This document shows, one piece after another, positions 62,270 through 64,000 of a DNA stretch of 64,000 nucleotides. The first letter of the stretch is position 1; every line of letters starts with the position of its first letter. Source of the stretch: Bigelowiella natans CCMP2755 (Eukaryota; Cercozoa; Chlorarachniophyceae); assembly GCA_000320545.1 (NCBI GenBank), contig ADNK01000002.1, positions 62,001 through 126,000 on the forward strand, written 5' to 3'. The translations under genes were made by a program, and so were the position numbers. The notes below the pieces were generated by a model. It searched no databases and was not told the DNA's origin. It saw only the letters and a list, made by a program, of their open reading frames with translations.

Positions 62270-64000
62270 ATAACTTAGTCAGATGTGCAAAGTAGATGCT
62301 CTGGAAGCATCAGGACAGTGTTGAGATTTCAGAATTGTGTACTTGTTCGAAAGCGTGAGTTCCTTTCTGACAAAATTCATGCCCACAAGCATCCTGTTCA
62401 TGCCCACATTTAGACACATGTTCATGCATGGCACATCTGATTGATCACCTAGTTGCCCATTCGAAGATGATCATTGCTGAACTACGCGCATGTGGTCTCT
62501 AGAGTCTAGATGATGGTCGCTGCAAGCCATTTGTGAGCACACAATCAAATTAGCCTCGTATGACAGGACCACCATTCAGGCTAGCAGGTGTGCTGTCATT
62601 TGTGTCAGGCATGCGAACATGCCTAGATGTCTTCAGGCGAGACGAAGATGCAGGTGTCTAGCTGTAGCAAGCTGGAATTGTTGATGTTTCAGTTCATCAC
62701 ATCTAGACATGCAGATGAACACATCTAGATCTGCTCTAGTGCTAGCTAGCTAGACCCATTCACTGCGCGCACTGGCGCATGCTGGCATGGCAAGATGAGG
62801 TTTCACCATCATCTCTAGATCTGTTGCAACAACAATGATCTGGACAATGTGGCACATTTTGGCACAACTAGACAACACCAGATCGAGCAGACAATGTTCA
62901 TTGCTCCATGCTTGACATCACTCACGTGAGCTGTCTAGCTGTGTCTAGCTAGCTAGTCTAGCAGCAGTGTGCGTGGTGCGCATCAATGTGTTGTGCCACA
63001 CCAATCTAGCTAGCTAGCTAGCTGGTGATTTCCATGCGAACGACTCGGGATGTCTGTCTTCGATCTGGACATCGATCTCACACTAGCTAGCTTGCGCTCG
63101 AGCGTGAGCAAAAGTGTCCAGACGTCTGCACATCTAGACATGCAAGACAAGACTCATCCAAGGACACTTCGTTGTGTGTGCATCATTGCACGATCTAGCC
63201 CGGTAGCGACAAAAACAAAAAAGTGTGACACACTCGGCACTTGTTCACCACAGAAAAGAAACGTGTCAAACAGCAAAACTCAACAAGCTAGCAAGGCTAG
63301 CTGTGGCCAGAGGGTTCACTGCCACGCCAGCACGCGCATTGCCCCATTGGCCCAACTAGCCAACTGCTGCTTCCATCTTGCTTGCCAGCTTGCTTGCTTG
63401 GCTCAGTCTGGCAGTCTCGGTGCTGTGAAGCTCCAGAGCTGTTTTTGTTGTCGCTTTTGACCACATGCTATGTGTCATCCAATGAACGAACGCTTCCCCC
63501 CTTGTGAGCGCCTGATGTGCGCTCCCTCCTCGAACCTGGGAATGTTTGACATCGAACATTGCGACAACTTCGCACTGCCAGACTGGCACAGTCTAGCAGT
63601 CGCTGAGTGTGCATGTGTGCGTGCACGCAGCACCACTCTGAAACTCTGGAACAAACGTTCACGTCTAGACGTGCACGATGCAAGTGAACAATGAAACAAT
63701 GAAACAATGACAATGAACCTGGAAACGTGAACAAACGTGAACGAACGAACGGGTGAATGCCAGAGTGAATGAACAAGTGAACAATGAACAATGAACAATG
63801 AACAATGATGATGAACTACATTTCCAAAATGCAACAAGACATTTGCAGTGCACGAAACGCAGTGCCTCGAGCCAAACCTGGCGAGGTCCAATTTTGGGCA
63901 TGTCATGACGCCATGACAATGCTGCAACACTCGCTACGAACGCGTGTTGGCTCATGCATGAAGTGAAACAAAAAGGAACCAAGAATGGCATTCTAGCCAC
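62270..64000. other. CTAG/TGCA-rich intergenic island 8, to the right edge
   Basis: From the stop of the TH1-PDZ gene to the edge there are no microsatellites apart from short AACAATG iterations near 63685-63810. ATCTAGACATG occurs at 62701-62711 and about 63132-63142, CTAGCTAGCTAGCTAG at 63006-63021, and a near-copy AGTCTAGCAGTC at 63590-63601. Segment 63770-63885 is related to 11715-11825. The open frames of 70-150 codons here overlap on both strands and show no domains. Confidence 0.7.
63770..63885 (+). repeat. Dispersed repeat copy related to 11715-11825
   Basis: The right-hand partner of the island 2 repeat: AACAATGAACAATG iterations, then TTTCCAAAATGCAACAAGAC and ACGCAGTGCCTCGAG in matching order. 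Confidence 0.75.

Noticed and set aside
63050-63930. Frames of 100-150 codons on both strands in island 8
   Set aside because: They are overlapping, low in stop codons because of base composition, and lack any domain or splice signal.

Overview
This window is nuclear DNA of a eukaryote. Every gene is broken by GT-AG spliceosomal introns, the proteins belong to eukaryotic trafficking, RNA-decay and cytoskeletal families, and the introns are packed with di- and trinucleotide microsatellites. The compact layout, with spacers of about 0.4 to 2 kb and two or three gene orientations per 10 kb, suggests a unicellular alga or protist. Some families (the Sec8 N-terminus, Vps52) read closer to plant than to animal versions. 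I cannot place it to a phylum from the sequence alone.

Layout from left to right: (A) 1-6746 +, 3' part of an unrecognised acidic coiled-coil protein; (B) 8704-10606 +, a CAMK-type protein kinase with a myristoylation-type start; (C) 12390-19730 +, a 2173-residue MyTH4-PH scaffold without a motor; (D) 25253-21542 -, a GT25-family glycosyltransferase with a signal anchor; (E) 29160-37684 +, Vps52 of the GARP/EARP tether; (F) 48461-38513 -, Sec8 of the exocyst; (G) 48981-50034 +, a small KxDL-like (BORC/BLOC-1-related) protein; (H) 52577-51127 -, the decapping activator Dcp1; (I) 53108-53716 +, LSm5; (J) 59137-54498 -, a membrane-anchored FAD-dependent monooxygenase; (K) 59519-62261 +, a myosin-TH1-like plus PDZ protein. 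For B, C, G, I and K I traced every exon and the reading frame closes exactly. For D, E, F, H and J most exons are traced and a few are left open.

Functional grouping: Vps52, Sec8 and the KxDL-like gene form one run of membrane-tethering and organelle-positioning genes. Dcp1 and LSm5, both parts of the mRNA decapping machinery, are head to head across about 530 bp. The three closely spaced divergent pairs (Sec8/KxDL-like, Dcp1/LSm5, FAD-monooxygenase/TH1-PDZ) probably share bidirectional promoters.

The most unusual feature is the spacer DNA. At every tandem or convergent gene boundary, in the wide gap upstream of Vps52, and at the right edge, there is an 'island' with a different sequence language. 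It has almost no microsatellites and is dense in CTAG, GCTAGC, TGCA and CATG. Islands share exact words (AGTCTAGCAGTG and ATCTAGACATG) and longer diverged repeats. The three close divergent promoters lack it. Within genes, GTA/TAG triplet arrays often begin exactly at the 5' splice site. I saw no tRNA, rRNA, CRISPR array, viral gene or intact transposon.
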